64,000 nt of DNA. Origin: Rhyzopertha dominica (lineage: Eukaryota > Arthropoda > Insecta > Coleoptera > Bostrichidae). Numbering within the stretch: the first letter of the stretch is position 1; each line of letters begins with the position of its first letter. Positions 23,787 to 36,119 of this stretch are shown here, one piece after another. A model generated the notes under the pieces. It had not been told where the DNA came from. It searched no databases and saw only the letters and a list, made by a program, of their open reading frames with translations. The stretch spans positions 12,338,001 through 12,402,000 of the forward strand of contig QCXZ01000053.1 in assembly GCA_025024175.1 (NCBI GenBank), given 5' to 3'. The position numbers and the translations under genes were made by a program.

Positions 23787-24640
23787 TTATTATTTGCAAA
23801 AAGCAAGCAGAAACAACTTTGGAGGATATTATGACGATACCCAAATAAACAGCTGTTAATCAAGCAATTGCAAAGCTCCCATTAAAAAAACATATTACTT
23901 CAGAGTTACAGTAAACTGAGCCCAAAAATTGTATTATGCAGGACTGACAGAATAAATATAAAAAATATTTGTGATAAATATAAAAACGCCGGGACGACAT
24001 TGATAATTAAGAATATATCTTGAAGAAAAAAAAATATGTAATTTACCAGATTCAACATTCAACGTAAAAGTTTTTCAAGATATATGTAAAATAACGCAAA
24101 TCTTACTGTCATTATTACACTCACATGAGGCCATGGAAAAAAAATTTTTTTTGGTCGGTTATTTAAAAACGATAAACCTAAATACAAGAACTTTGGGCTC
24201 TGTAATTAAAATAAAATTAGAAATGAAAGAAGGAAAAAAATATATGAAAACTACTTACAGTCAACAATGAACTATTATACGTGCAACAATGACATTAGCA
24301 GAGTACAATTATTCTAGTTTAAGGTGCCTAATTTACTTATTACTAACCAAAAATAATAAACGCGTACAATTTATAAATAAATCAGAAAATAAATCTAACC
24401 ATTTTTTAATATTTTATTATTATTAAGAAATAAGCAAATTGTAACTGTAAATTGGTATTGGTGTGTTAGATAGTTTTCATTCCTATCATGAATTGGAAAC
24501 TGAGATAAATCTGATTTTGGCACTAAAAAGACAAATAAATAACAGTAGTTAAACACAATTCCAATAATTCATATCCTATTCTATTAAACAGAAATTTAAA
24601 CAATAAAAACCATTTTGCTATATATTTTCCTTAATGAATT
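23787..24640. other. Intron sequence, nothing recognised
   Basis: AT-rich sequence without recognisable features. Confidence 0.45.
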
Positions 24641-25040
24641 GATATTTTGGAGAGATNTTTCCAGCAGCCCTGAATATTTTGGTAACCTTATTACTGGTAC
24701 CGCTGGTTTAAGTTCTTTCACTGAACCGACTACACCCCTCAGTGGTGAACTACAAGTCGAAGTCGATGCTGANGTGTCAACTTCTAAGTCATCGTGATTG
24801 TCTCNCCACATCTCGGTCGTAGTGTTAACAGAAGTTGCACTGGCACTTGAACTGTTANAACGAATAAACTTAGATACCTAATGTCTAATGCGAATTAATG
24901 AAATCATACCTTTATGGGGCAATATTCCGATGTATTTTCAAATGTTTGACGAGATTCGTTTGTGTCTTTATTACAAGTTGCACAGACGTCTTCCGCCTTT
25001 CCAAAATACTTCCCAAACATGCTCTTTGGTTATGCCATAT
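24641..25040 (-). pseudogene. BED zinc-finger relic, probably hAT-type element
   Basis: On the minus strand, MFGKYFGKAEDVCATCNKD and, one frame over, TNLVKHLKIHRNIAP give the Cys-x2-Cys and His-x4-His arrangement of a BED zinc finger, split by a frameshift. Further on, after a stop and a possible 56-bp intron (GTATGA to AACAG, 24852-24907), comes a Ser/Thr-rich stretch with ATSVNTTTEMW and GVVGSVKELKPAVPVIRLP. This order suits the N-terminus of hAT/ZBED-like proteins. Four ambiguous bases reduce certainty. I first considered the right-hand part as an exon of the host gene. Confidence 0.4.
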
Positions 25041-25310
25041 TTTTTAACTATCAAATTGTTTGCTTTGTCGAACAAAGATGCTATTGTTTTGGGGTTAATG
25101 GTTAATCGTCGTTACGTGTATAGTGTTGGAAGTATCGATACCGTATCGAAAACAAGATTAACCATACAAAAATATTCGATAATTTATTCAAAAGACAACC
25201 AAGTTGTCATATCGTGCATAAAGGAGATTTGTTTGGTGGAAAATTGTAGTTATAACAGAATATTGTAGTGTTATATTATCAAGCAACGATCTACGAGTCT
25301 GACTTATGCA

Positions 25311-25403
25311 GAGGGTTTTACAGCTTGGTGGTCAGCTGTCGTAAACTATTGTATTGTAAATGAGGGTTTTTACAACCTTATGGTCGGCCGTCGTAAACTA
25401 TTG
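25311..25403. repeat. Two-copy 51-bp tandem repeat
   Basis: Two imperfect units start GAGGGTTTT and end GTCGTAAACTATTG, spaced 51 bp apart. They lie beside ambiguous bases (25431-25432). Confidence 0.55.
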
Positions 25404-25840
25404 GGATTAAATGGCACGCTTCAAAGTTGCNNAATGGGCCGTGTTCAAAAAAATCTTGTTGGCTGAAATTTTAACTTTTAAATTATAAATTTTTGAAATT
25501 TATTAGTTGTGATATTTTAGCAATCAATAAAACATAGAAGCTTTTATAACAAATTTTATTTAATGCAGACCTGATGCTAACTGGCACGACCCGCGATCTA
25601 TTTTTATGTGATACTTTATTGGGTTTAAATTTTCCGATGAATAAAATAAAAGGCCTTTGCATGTTATAACGAATTTATACAAATTTAATATAAAAACATA
25701 CAAATTAGTAAGTAGGAAATTATCTACATTTGTTAAACAAAATTTACAATAGTGCACAATAAAATTTATACACAGTATCGATTATGTTCATTACAGCTTG
25801 TTAATAAGCACATTACAAGAGTCACAAACTAAAAAAAAAA

Positions 25841-26110
25841 TTACTCACTATCACTTTCACTGCTAAAATCACGATTAACTTCTATTATTAATTCTTGTAC
25901 ATGATTCGCTCTGTACCGATTTTCAATGTCCAGTACATGCCGCACTGAATTTCTCCATGCATCGACACTTGTTATTTTACCTTCGTGTCTAATTTTTAGC
26001 AGCATTTCATTGCTAAATTTTCCACCGGTGTTTCCTCGTCGAATTCTTTGTTTCAACTGCCCCTATATCATTTCAATGGGGTTGAAAATGCAATGATATG
26101 GGGGTAATCG
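25841..26110 (-). pseudogene. IS630-like DDE transposase C-terminal fragment
   Basis: The minus strand reads LPPYHCIFNPIEMI, a stop, GQLKQRIRRG, then to 25841 a tail ending NRDFSSESDSE. This is the C-terminal part, with the catalytic Glu box (NPIE) retained, of the transposase family seen at 2453-3698. Everything N-terminal to it is absent or unrecognisable, and one stop codon follows the Glu box. Confidence 0.65.
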
Positions 26111-26358
26111 TAGAATGATGTACAGGGCCGGCAAGAGCATTCACGGGCACGGGTACTAGTCGCAAGGCGGGCCCTAGGTCCAAAAGGAGAAATAAACTGA
26201 TAGTTTAATATGGGTGTTAGGCCTACGCACATTGTGATGTTATTTTTGGCCTCAATTTTTTGCATTACATTTCCGTATTAGATGGTATTAGGTATAGCCT
26301 ACGTTTGTTAGTGTTCTGATACTTGGTTTAGCCTGTGTGGTCAGAAGTCATAGCGGAT

Positions 26359-26577
26359 CTATATTCCGATCACCGAACAGATGGAGTGATCATGATGCGT
26401 GTTTTTTACGTAATTTTTAAACCATAATCATTTCATAATTTTTTAGTTAATTGTTCAGTAGTGAAAAACTTGTGATAAAGATTAAGTCGGACTTAAATAA
26501 ACAGCATCAAATCCGATAATGTGCAAGATGCGTACAATTTACGTGATCGCTCCATCTATTCGGTGATCGGAGTATAG
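26359..26577. mobile_element. 219-bp MITE
   Basis: The inverted ends CTATATTCCGATCACCGAA and (reverse strand) CTATACTCCGATCACCGAA continue to about 33 bp of match. The interior is AT-rich and non-coding. Confidence 0.65.
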
Positions 26578-26622
26578 TAAAATATCGGTAAACTAACAAC
26601 TAACTATGAAATACTCGTAATA

Positions 26623-26891
26623 CAATTGAGGCGCTTAAAAGCAAAGAGGTGTAAGTGATTTTTTTTAATTTTAGAGATAACTACACGAATCTATTTGTAT
26701 TTTTTTCCTCTAGGCCAGGCCGGGCCAACTTCTGTGTCAGATTCTTGACTCAAAAGAAATTTCGAATAGAATAGGTATAGCCATAAAAGACTTTAAGAGA
26801 CGAGAACCTCACGAAGGCTTAACTTGAAGTTCTGTAAGTCAAAATCGCATGAATTTCACCTACACCCTTTTGCCTTTAAGCGCCTCAATTG
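26623..26891. mobile_element. 269-bp MITE
   Basis: Inverted ends of about 33 bp start CAATTGAGGCGCTTAAA on both strands and continue through the GGTGTA block. No coding sequence lies within. It is close to, but distinct from, the MITE at 26359-26577. Confidence 0.7.
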
Positions 26892-27384
26892 CAATGCAAT
26901 AACTCGACCAAAATCCAGCAAAATGAAGTCATTGCACCTATAGCATATTTGAGGACTTTGGTTTTTTGAAAAGAGGAATAGGAAATAAAATTAACTAAGA
27001 AACATTTACTGAAAATATGGTACAGTATTTATTTGGAACAACAAAACATCTATCATTGCTACACCATTTATTGCTTTTTTTAAGACAAATTCGTAATTAA
27101 AAACAACAAAACGACTATATGTAAATGAACAAATCCTTTTCATGCCTTTTTAAGTAAGGCAATACTCGTAAACGAACTACCCTAGGAATAACGGCCTAAC
27201 CCTCACAGTCCACAGAAGCCAAAATTAACCATGGGGCTCGGACCTGATTGGCTTGAACTAGGGATTCCCGATAAATAAATAATAAATAAATATTTCCATT
27301 ATGTTACATTACCCTAACTGATTGGTAGTGAATGAGGCTGAAGACAGATTATTTTGTATCAATAACCTAATAGCCCCCTAATAC

Positions 27385-27582
27385 GGAAATACATGGTTCC
27401 CTCGTAGAAGAATCATCAAATGGACCTTTGTGTCAGAGGGAAGAGACGCCAGGAGTATCATAGATTACATCATGCACAATAAGGAAATAAGACAACAAGT
27501 AGAAGAGGTGGCAGTCTTTAGAACTGCTGAATTAAGAACACAGCACAAATTATTAGTGGCAAAGATTAAACTGGGAAGGTAG
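27385..27582 (+). pseudogene. LINE endonuclease-domain fragment
   Basis: A 65-codon open stretch resembles the C-terminal part of the apurinic-type endonuclease of non-LTR retrotransposons: NTWFPRRRIIKWTF, then RSIIDYIMHNKEI, a VAVFRTAEL block and QHKLLVAKIKL. The usual Ser-Asp-His before the last block reads Thr-Gln-His, so a catalytic residue is lost. No reverse transcriptase follows. Confidence 0.6.
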
Positions 27583-30042
27583 GTAATAACAGAAAAATAG
27601 ACATAAACAAGCTGAAAGATAGTACGTTCGAGGAAGAGCACAAAACCTGCTAAAATAGAAAATTAGAAAGAGAAGAACAAAAAGGAACAACAATAAACTG
27701 GAATTCAGTAAAATAAATAATAAAAAAACAGCGATAGGGTTATGCGGGGAAAAATGATTAATACAAAATTTAAAAGAACAAGCAGAAGAATTTAAAGAGG
27801 AAATCAAAACAAAGAAAGAACCCTGAAAAAATACGAAAACAGGAACACCACATGATAGAGATAGATATGTAGGCTAGTAGCACGAAATGAAGCAAAAAAA
27901 AGAAACATATTAAAGCTAAAACCAAATTTTTATCAGCTAACTCGTGAGAAATCCTCCATTTACCGGTTTTCATTGATTCACAAATATTCACCAATCAGTT
28001 CATTGATTCGATTATTCTCTCATAAAGAATGTACCAGCAAAACCTTTCATCAAACAAAGAGAAATGTGTCAATTTCTAAAAAAAACATCCATTATTGAAG
28101 GCATGCAAATTCAATCAAATTCTTTGAAAAAGATTTATTTTAAAATATGTATTTCAAAAAAGGTTTCCTTATTTCTAACAGGTACCGTCTACATTTTATT
28201 ACTGAGAAGAAACCATTTGTTTACTTGACTTGGCTTGAATGTCATTGTTACCCTATATACTAGTATATTGACGAAAAACAATCTTCACACTTCATGATGC
28301 TATTTTTCAAATTCATAGCAATTTTTTTTATTCACGACTATGACTATGACTTAGGGCTCCGCCGAGCCCCTGGTTTAGCCCGGGCCCCGGTACATTTGTA
28401 CCATCTGTACCGGGCTCTCGCCGGCCCTGCTGGTGTGTCCACACTCAGAAGCGAGAATGTCAATTTTGAATTTCTTCGAAAAAATTTTTGTGCCAAGCAC
28501 AATTCTTCTTTGTGTAGTCCTCTTCGAAAAATATTGCACTTGGTACGCTTATATGCTGTAAAACTTTAAAATATAAGTAAACGCATGTGCTTTCAATACC
28601 GTTTATAGTAGGAGTAGAATAGTTCCGATTTCTTCTTATTTCCAAAAAAAATATATACAGGTAGAAACTACGTTTATGACCCTCCTGATTAAAAGAAAAT
28701 TTTAATCTGTGAAGGAACAGTGCAAAGGACGATTGCACATCGCGATCAAAAATTAGAAGGTATGGGTTGCCGCATTGAAATTGGAATGTTTACCATTCTT
28801 GGTTATAAAAATAGATACTACTCATTAAATTAGGAAACTATACGATTTTGTCATACATTAAAACTATTAGATGAGAAATATTAATTTATAGTTCAAATAA
28901 TAATACCAAATAATGCTCATTGATTTATGTCTACGGAAAGAAATCTAAAAAAGCCTAAACACAATTTTTGGATACGGTCCACTCCGCTGCAAAACAGTGG
29001 AACGTGCCGAACCCGTCTGTTATTTACAACAGCTTCAGGTAATACTTGTAAACCATTGTGAGCGGTAATCGGATGTTCGTATAATGAGTCTCATAGATCG
29101 TTGGTTGATACTGTACTATATGAACGTTTAGTGGCTGACACTCCTTCGATTTACTTAACAAGTATTACAAACCTAAATTACATTTATTACAACGTATTGT
29201 TGAAAACCTTAACCTGCAATAAGTGCGTTTATAGAGCATTACAATTTACACATTGTACCAGTAAATGGTAGTGTGTTGAGCCCTTGCATGTTTTCAATAT
29301 GATGAGATAAACCTGTTAATATTACAATACTTATTTTAGGTTGGATTGCAGCTAAATGTAATTTCTGTTTGCAATTCCTACTAAATAACGCGAATGAATG
29401 AAAACCAATCAAACACAAACAGTAACACTAAAATATTTTTTACAATTTTGCTCCAAACATTGAGTTCCCCTTACACAACGTATCGTAACTCGGTTTGTTT
29501 GGATCCAAAACCTTGCCTTGACGTGCCGCAGCAACATTACGCTATATTCAGGCTATATTAATGCGGACATTTTAATAAGAGTAGTTTATTTTTTGAAATA
29601 GGATTAGTAGGCACCTACATCTAAATACATATTACTTAGAAAATTAAATAAATTTACAAGTTCAAAAATTGTAGCGGCTTAGAACCTAAGGATTGACGCC
29701 CCTACTATCCCAGTAAACTATTTTAACATTTAACGAGCTTAACTGAAAACACAAATACACATTGGATTGTAATCGTTTTAGAAATTAATGCATTATTTAA
29801 GAAAATCTTCTAGAATTTAGGGGTAAGATTTTAGTAGGGGTCTATCGTAGGAATTCAAGTTAAGTATTATTTTAGTGTCTCCTAAAAGCTTACTAAACAT
29901 TTATCACATTCACCGGAACATCCGCATACCCAATACGCAAAATGACCGCTACATTCAAAAAGCGCGTTTTGGAATTTCTGAGGCTTAACTTGTCACAAAC
30001 AGCTAATCTACAAATTTATTTGATGAATATTTCTCCACGAAC
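27583..30042. other. Intron sequence, nothing recognised
   Basis: Anonymous AT-rich sequence with a short GC-rich island near 28350-28440. A minus-strand frame at 28460-28738 has no recognisable motif and no good splice sites. Confidence 0.45.
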
Positions 30043-30379
30043 CTTTTTGCATGGCCCCAAAGATGTCCAGAAAATTCGGTAGTTCGGGCATAATCACTTC
30101 ACTTGACCTCTTGCCTCCCAGAAATCCTTTGGGGCCAAGCAGCTCATTCATTATCCCATGACATGAGTTGATGTAGTTCAACGCCTTGATATAGTTCACC
30201 TTAAGCTCGTCATTATCACCCAGAGACAGCAATTCCTCACGTTCTTCACATTTTGGACACTTATACTCCCCGGTGTTGGTGCTCACGTTGGCCAGCTTTT
30301 TCCTGAGCTTCACAAAATGAGGGTCGTTGTTCCTATTGGGAGATGATGACTTTGGAGGTGAATTATGTTCGTGATGCAT
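30043..30379 (-). CDS. Exon 1 of a long five-exon gene of unknown function
   Basis: The minus-strand frame begins with ATG at 30379 (MHHEHNSPPK) and ends in phase 1 at a GTTCGT donor. A possible acceptor at 30416 would instead make this an internal exon and add 12 residues. The exon encodes 112 residues with a Cys-x2-Cys pair (YKCPKCEEREE) and a conserved-looking helix-rich part (KVNYIKALNYINSCHGIMNELL). Joined to the exons at 22781-22944, 16940-17121, 10979-11316 and 1152-1580, all phases agree and give an open frame of 1450 nt with introns of 5-9 kb. The whole product is Ser- and acid-rich. I do not recognise the family. Confidence 0.55.
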
Positions 30380-31248
30380 CGTATCGAGAATTTTTCGTGG
30401 GTTCGTAAAAAAAACCTGACATGATATGATAGATGTCAGAAATGACGCTTGTTTTTGCTTATCTGACAAAAATCTCGTCAACAGCTTAACCACTTAAGGA
30501 CTCCTTTGCAAAAAAAAGAATTACATAGACAATATTTAATAATAATAAATATTGTACAAGCATACAAGTAAACAATCCAGCATATAAATAAGTTATTTGT
30601 CTAAAAGAGAAAGAACGTTCAAAGCGATCGTGTTAATATAGCTACTGGATAGGTGGCATCCAAAGATAGTATGGTCTTAGGTCCATGTCACAGGTTCCTG
30701 TTACGGATAACTCTACTAAGGATGCCAAACGAGCTATTCTGAAGTGTCCCTGTTTCTACCGGCGAATTAAAGTGTTAACGGATTGGCGATAAGTAGCGTC
30801 ACATGCTAAAAGTATTGTTTTGGTATAAATTAGGGACAGTGAGCCGGTTTTTCTTCTCTATTTTAAGCTAACATCAACCCTGTTTTTTAAATCTAAACCA
30901 ACCACATACCTCAATTTAAGGTATTGTCATGGTTACTGGGTTAATTTTAGCCACTGTAGCAAATAGAAAGGTATACGTACGATGCCGTCTGGAGCGGGGC
31001 AATTCCGTAGCCAGTCGCGTTAGAGAGAGATAGAGCATAGTGGGAATCGGTTCGCCTTGCATAAGGTTACTTTACAGCGCACGCTGTATTGATAATATCA
31101 ATTTGATTCCCAAAATTACCTAAGCGAATAGCAATGGTTCATTTATCTTTTAAAAAGTGTGTAAATGATAAGATTCTGTTGTTACTTGTGCAACTATTTT
31201 AGAACAGATTTGCGTCAGATAATGAAAATCCGCTGCAAATTGAATCAA
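30380..31248. other. Upstream region of the long minus-strand gene
   Basis: The open frame continues without stop to 30493 but uses no ATG there. No core promoter could be assigned, and nothing else was recognised. Confidence 0.4.
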
Positions 31249-31733
31249 TACTTCCAGATCAAATTGTCAAAATAAAGTTTACGCTTTTATTTCTTATATT
31301 ATACCATCAATAATGAGGTTTTGAGCATTTTTTATCTCTAGAATTTTTTTTCTACGACAAGCGGTTCTCGTGATATTAGCATAAAATCCATATATTTGTA
31401 AAATCGTTTTTTTCTAAATAACTCGAAAATTATTAACTAAACAAAACAATTGCAAGAGTACTTTTCGATCAGAAATTTAATTTTCTATATTATAGCAAAA
31501 TTTAAAAAAAAATGTGTGGACAAGGTCCAAAACTCATTTTTTTAATATTTCGAAAATGTCAAAATTTTAGAAACATTTTTTAAACACTTTTTGTGAGAAA
31601 TTTTGTTTACAATCGGATGGTATTTTCATATGTGGACGTTTTCGAGCATTTTAAAGCGAATAGGTAAATAAAGAAATTTGAAAATTTCTGTCGCGATACA
31701 ATACTATTTCCCATCCGTTGGATGTGGAAGTAA
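31249..31733 (+). repeat. TACTTCCACATCC repeat, copy 3 (internally deleted)
   Basis: Same orientation as the copy at 13086-13952 but only 485 bp, missing the central block with the CAGACACA microsatellite. The conserved GCTGCAAATTGAATCAA lies just outside the left boundary. Confidence 0.6.
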
Positions 31734-32509
31734 AATTAAGTACAGAAATACGACTACTCTACTACTACTCTAGATATTTCTTATATTGTGCGGGTAATAC
31801 TTATTTCACACTAAACTTCAGAAGTAGGTATATCAAATAAGAGTGTTAGGAAAACAGTGATGCTTCTGCGCAGTCAACGTTTATTAAAAATACACATACA
31901 AGGAGATCTAAAAATTAAAAAAAAACTGTAATTTAGATTCCTTCTTCTTTCTTGCACTTGATTTATCAGTATCTCTGTCATTGTGCTTATAGTACTATTT
32001 AATTCTCATTGTAATATAACAATAAACAAAATTTTGAAAGTATTTCTGCTTCGTGTTCTTTACAAGGAAAAAAATAGAATATATTCATCCACTACATTGT
32101 CAAAAACAACACTGTGAATATGTTTTGTTAAAGTATTTTTCTAAAACTGTGAAATGATCTGACTTGGATGACTTAGCCGTCTTCTGGATTTTAAAATAGT
32201 AAGTCTAAATGAAGGACCAGCTGTATCAGAAACATTTGTTCGGTAAAGATGATCCTTATATGTGGAGCATTTCGACGATTTCAATTTTTTTTGCATATAA
32301 AGCTCTATCGGGAGAATTACTGTTACAGTTCGGCACCACACAATACTTTCACATTTTTGTTATTTCAAAAAACCTCACACAAATACCACACCGAATGTAC
32401 GGTTATGCATGCCACTGGCGAGCGCTTTTACTACTATATTGCATCTTTTACTAGACCTCTCTCTTCCACACTGACTACGAATCTGGGCCGCAGTTGCATA
32501 TAGTTACCA
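31734..32509. other. Intergenic, nothing recognised
   Basis: AT-rich sequence. Short overlapping open frames on both strands near 32141-32503 have no recognisable motif. Confidence 0.4.
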
Positions 32510-32790
32510 TACAGATTTGAGGCAATAGCGAGGATAACGTTAAGTTAGCATCTCCCGCAATGAAGAGCATATAACTACTCAAGTAAGGTGGAGCTAGCTT
32601 TCTCTTCAGTGGAGCTAGCTGGAGCTAGCTCTGGGCAAGCTGGAGCTAGGTTTTGAAGCAGATTTGAGCCCATGGCGAGGATAACGTTAAATTAGCACTA
32701 TCCGAAATAATGACCTTATAACTACTCAAGTAAGTTGGAGCTAGCTCAGGGCAATCTGGAGCAATGTTTTCAAAAAAATTGCTCAATATG
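32510..32790. repeat. Direct repeat with clustered GGAGCTAGCT boxes
   Basis: Two imperfect units of roughly 125-145 bp share CAGATTTGAG, GCGAGGATAACGTTAA, CATATAACTACTCAAGTAAG-like and GGAGCTAGCT blocks. The self-complementary AGCTAGCT is repeated several times between 32588 and 32740. Confidence 0.55.
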
Positions 32791-33673
32791 GCGGAGCTAA
32801 CTTAACGGACCCACTTCAAACGGCGCGGGAATAAACTACTTGCAAATTAAATAAGAGATTACTGAAGAATAATTAGCAATTAAATGAAGATAAACAAAAC
32901 AAAAGCCCGTTGCTATTCACAAATAATTATAATGATCATAAATGTACAATTTATAAATATTTCAATAAAACATGATTATAGTAGATGTCTTGGTTTAAGT
33001 CTTTTCTCCAAGGAGTAGAAATAACTCACCGAAATACTTGTGACAAACCAGATAGCGTAAATAAGATATCTTTTTTAATGCGTTTCAGTCATATTTGGTA
33101 CATCTGATGTTTGCACATTCAGCAGGTCAAGAATATTTTATGCAAGCTAAACATTATTGTTATTAACAAATTACAGTTTAAATTTGAATTATTGACGTGC
33201 TGATATACATTCTTGACAAACTGGTCCCGATGCAACTGTCAAATAAATAACTAAACCGCCAACCTGCCGCCAACTGTAAGCACAGTGACTTTATAAAGTC
33301 ACTGTACTGCAAGCAGATGCTAGCGCCAAAAATTTGCCGTGTTACTAGGCTAAACTAATCCGTATGGTCACCCCCCACCACTGAGAGATTCCAATCTATT
33401 TGTCTTGTCTTTGGTAAGGTATCTCGGTAACTATTATAGCTAGAGCGTTGCGGTTTCGCTATTACTGCATTACTTTTTTGTTGTGAGTTGAGCCCAGAGA
33501 AATATAGTGGGGAGAACACGCATAGGCCGTCTGCGCATCCCAATTCAGCTGGGACACTGTAATGGTCGCCAGAAACGTCAAAAATCAGACAGTTTTGTCA
33601 AATGGCAGTACTTTTCATTAATTAAAAGAACTTTATGTATACCTATAAAAATGAAAAATGCATCTAAACTTAT
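32791..33673. other. Intergenic, one perfect palindrome
   Basis: Only a 24-bp perfect palindrome at 33282-33305 (ACAGTGACTTTA and its inverse) was noted. Confidence 0.5.
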
Positions 33674-34531
33674 TACTTCCACATCCAATGGATGGAAAGT
33701 ATTATATCGCGAAAAAAAATTTCAAAAATTTTTATTTGCTCATTCGCTTTAGGATGGTCGGAAACGCAAAAAAAACAAAATTTGAGGAAAAACAAATTTT
33801 TTGTCTGTGTGTCTGTGTGTCTGTGGTTTTGTTTGTATACACGATAACTTTCGAAAGACTTAATATATGAACTTAAAATTTGGCAAACGTATAAATCTCA
33901 ACTACCCAAAGCGACCTATTGTTTGTGGGGTAAGTAGGATATCGGTAAGAGGGCGAAATTGAGAGGTAACTACCCTTTTCGCAAATTTTTATTTTTTTTA
34001 TATTTTTTCGTTTTAGTATGTGATTAGTAGTATGACTGCGAGTATTACTTGTCCTTATAAGTTTTCGGTGCAGCAAACTGTTTAGAAGATATTAGCAAAA
34101 AAGCGTCACTTAAAGAAGACGGTTTTTCCTAAATATCTCCAAATATATTTAATATATTCAAAAATTAAAATGCCATCACATAGGAAATAAAATTTCTTAC
34201 AAAAAGTGTCTCAGAAAATTTATTCAAAATTTTTACATTTTTGAAATATTTGGAAAAAAACCTATTTTGGTCCCTGCTCGTACGATTCTTTTTAAATTTT
34301 GGTATTATATAGAAAATAAAATTTCTAATTAGAAAGCACTCTTGTAATTTTTTTGGTAAGTTAATAATAAAAAAAAACCGATTTTAAAATTTATATATTT
34401 TTGCTAATATCACGAGGACTTTGTCTTAGAAAAAATGTGTTGAGAGACAAAATGCTCAAAATCTGATTACTAATCGTACATTATGAGAAATAAAAACATA
34501 AGTGTCGTTTTGACAATTAGATGTGGAAGTA
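33674..34531 (-). repeat. TACTTCCACATCC repeat, copy 2
   Basis: About 858 bp in the opposite orientation to 13086-13952 and similar over its whole length, including the GTGTCTGTGTGTCTG microsatellite and the GCGACCTATTGTTTG block. The conserved outer flank lies to the right here (TTGATTCAACTTGCAGCGG). Confidence 0.65.
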
Positions 34532-35344
34532 TTGATTCAACTTGCAGCGGTTTTTTGTAGTGTAAATGGTACCAGATATTATTTAACAATATATAATAAT
34601 AACAAATAATTACTGCAAAAAAATTATTAAGGATTATAATATTTACTTATGCAGGGAGACATCTTGCGACTTCGAACGTTTATTCGATGCACGCTCTTTA
34701 ACTATACAACTCATAACTAAATAAAACCAAATAAAACTAAGAAATAAGTCGTGCAAGTAGAGAACAAAATCACAATCACAATAGCTAACGCCACGGGCCA
34801 CGCAATGTAAACAAAACAATGTTACGAGCATAGAATAATATGTGGCAACGCCGGTCTGGGAGCTTTGTTTATGTGCTGTGTAACTGATGACAGTTGATTG
34901 ACGACAAACATTCTCCGTATTAAATTAGCCATTTAATTGATTTTTATAGAACATTCCAAGAACAAGTCAAACTGATTTTGTATTTCAACACTGTTAGATC
35001 AAATTGGTTCGCATTTACCCTATTTTTAAGTGAAACTGTTGCACAAGATGTCATTATTTAAAGTAAGCGCCAAAAGTTTGACGTTCTTGTGGACAATATG
35101 GCAACCCCTTTGTTTACTAGCATTCGTGCAGATCCATGAGCGTTCTCCACACTCTAGTTCTCTGGTTGAGCCATACCATCGCCATTTTTGTATCGTCGTT
35201 TGTTTTAAAGTCATAGCCAACTTTTAAAAGATGTAACATTTCTTCAGTTCTCAATATCTCGATTGGCTATGTAGACACAAAAAACCTGTAGACATTTTTA
35301 TAGATATTTTTATTCTGAATACAGTGGCGTACTCAGAATTATTT
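34532..35344. other. Intergenic, nothing recognised
   Basis: Short overlapping frames near 35026-35227 occur on both strands and have no recognisable motif. Confidence 0.4.
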
Positions 35345-35945
35345 TAGTGTGTGACATTTTAGAGATATAATACAAACGCATTTTTTTAAACGGAAACCAT
35401 AGTTGGCTTTGCTATGGTAGAAAAGAACTATTTTTCTGATTAAAACTGTATACATTGTTAGCTTTATCTTTACTAATTTTGGTAATTTTCCAATTTTTGT
35501 AATAATTTAATGAGATTTTACGTTTTTCGTCAAAATGGATGTAAATACTTGATGATAAATAATGCACAGGTACTTATTACCAAATACACAATAATTTTCA
35601 TTAGTTACATGGCCTCGTAGATTATCGATAAAAAATGCATGAGCGCTCTTAGGAGTCGTATGTATGTATTAAAAAATGCAAATATTATTTTTAAAGGATT
35701 AAAATTTTCACTTAATAGTATAAATTATATCGTGTGTTTTCTTATTCCATAGCCTCCTGGATGTAATCGTAAAATATGATTAAATTATTTAAAAAAATTT
35801 GAATAATTCCAGAATTAGTAAAAATAAACCTAACAATCCAATGTATACATTTTTTTAATCTGAGAAAATAGGCCTTTTCAACCATAGTAAAGCCAACTAT
35901 GTTTTACATTTAAAAATGCAAGTTTGTGTAATATCTAAAAAAAGA
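35345..35945. repeat. Fold-back repeat with ~170-bp arms
   Basis: The left arm (about 35350-35520) and right arm (about 35770-35945) are inverted copies containing ACCATAGTTGGCTTT, the ATGTATACATTG-like block and ACTAATT. The centre is non-coding. A solo arm of the family is at 8860-9110. Confidence 0.6.
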
Positions 35946-36119
35946 TGCTATGCAAAACCACCGTATGCCATATGCTTCGTACGGTAGAGACGAACAGTAA
36001 AATTGGTTGCGAGGAACAAATGCCCAGCCCGCAAAATAGCCTTTCCAGGCTGATTGCTTAGTTATTTTAGTTGTGCCAACTTGTCAACATACTTGTGCGT
36101 TAATATTTAAAAAGAGTTA

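Noticed and set aside
24652..24851. Ser/Thr-rich stretch as an exon of the long minus-strand gene
   Set aside because: Its phase does not fit the neighbouring exons, while the exon at 30043-30379 joins 22781-22944 directly in phase. It also lies next to a BED-finger relic in the matching frame.
27553..27994. Hydrophobic minus-strand frames
   Set aside because: Partly antisense of a LINE fragment and otherwise due to AT-rich sequence.
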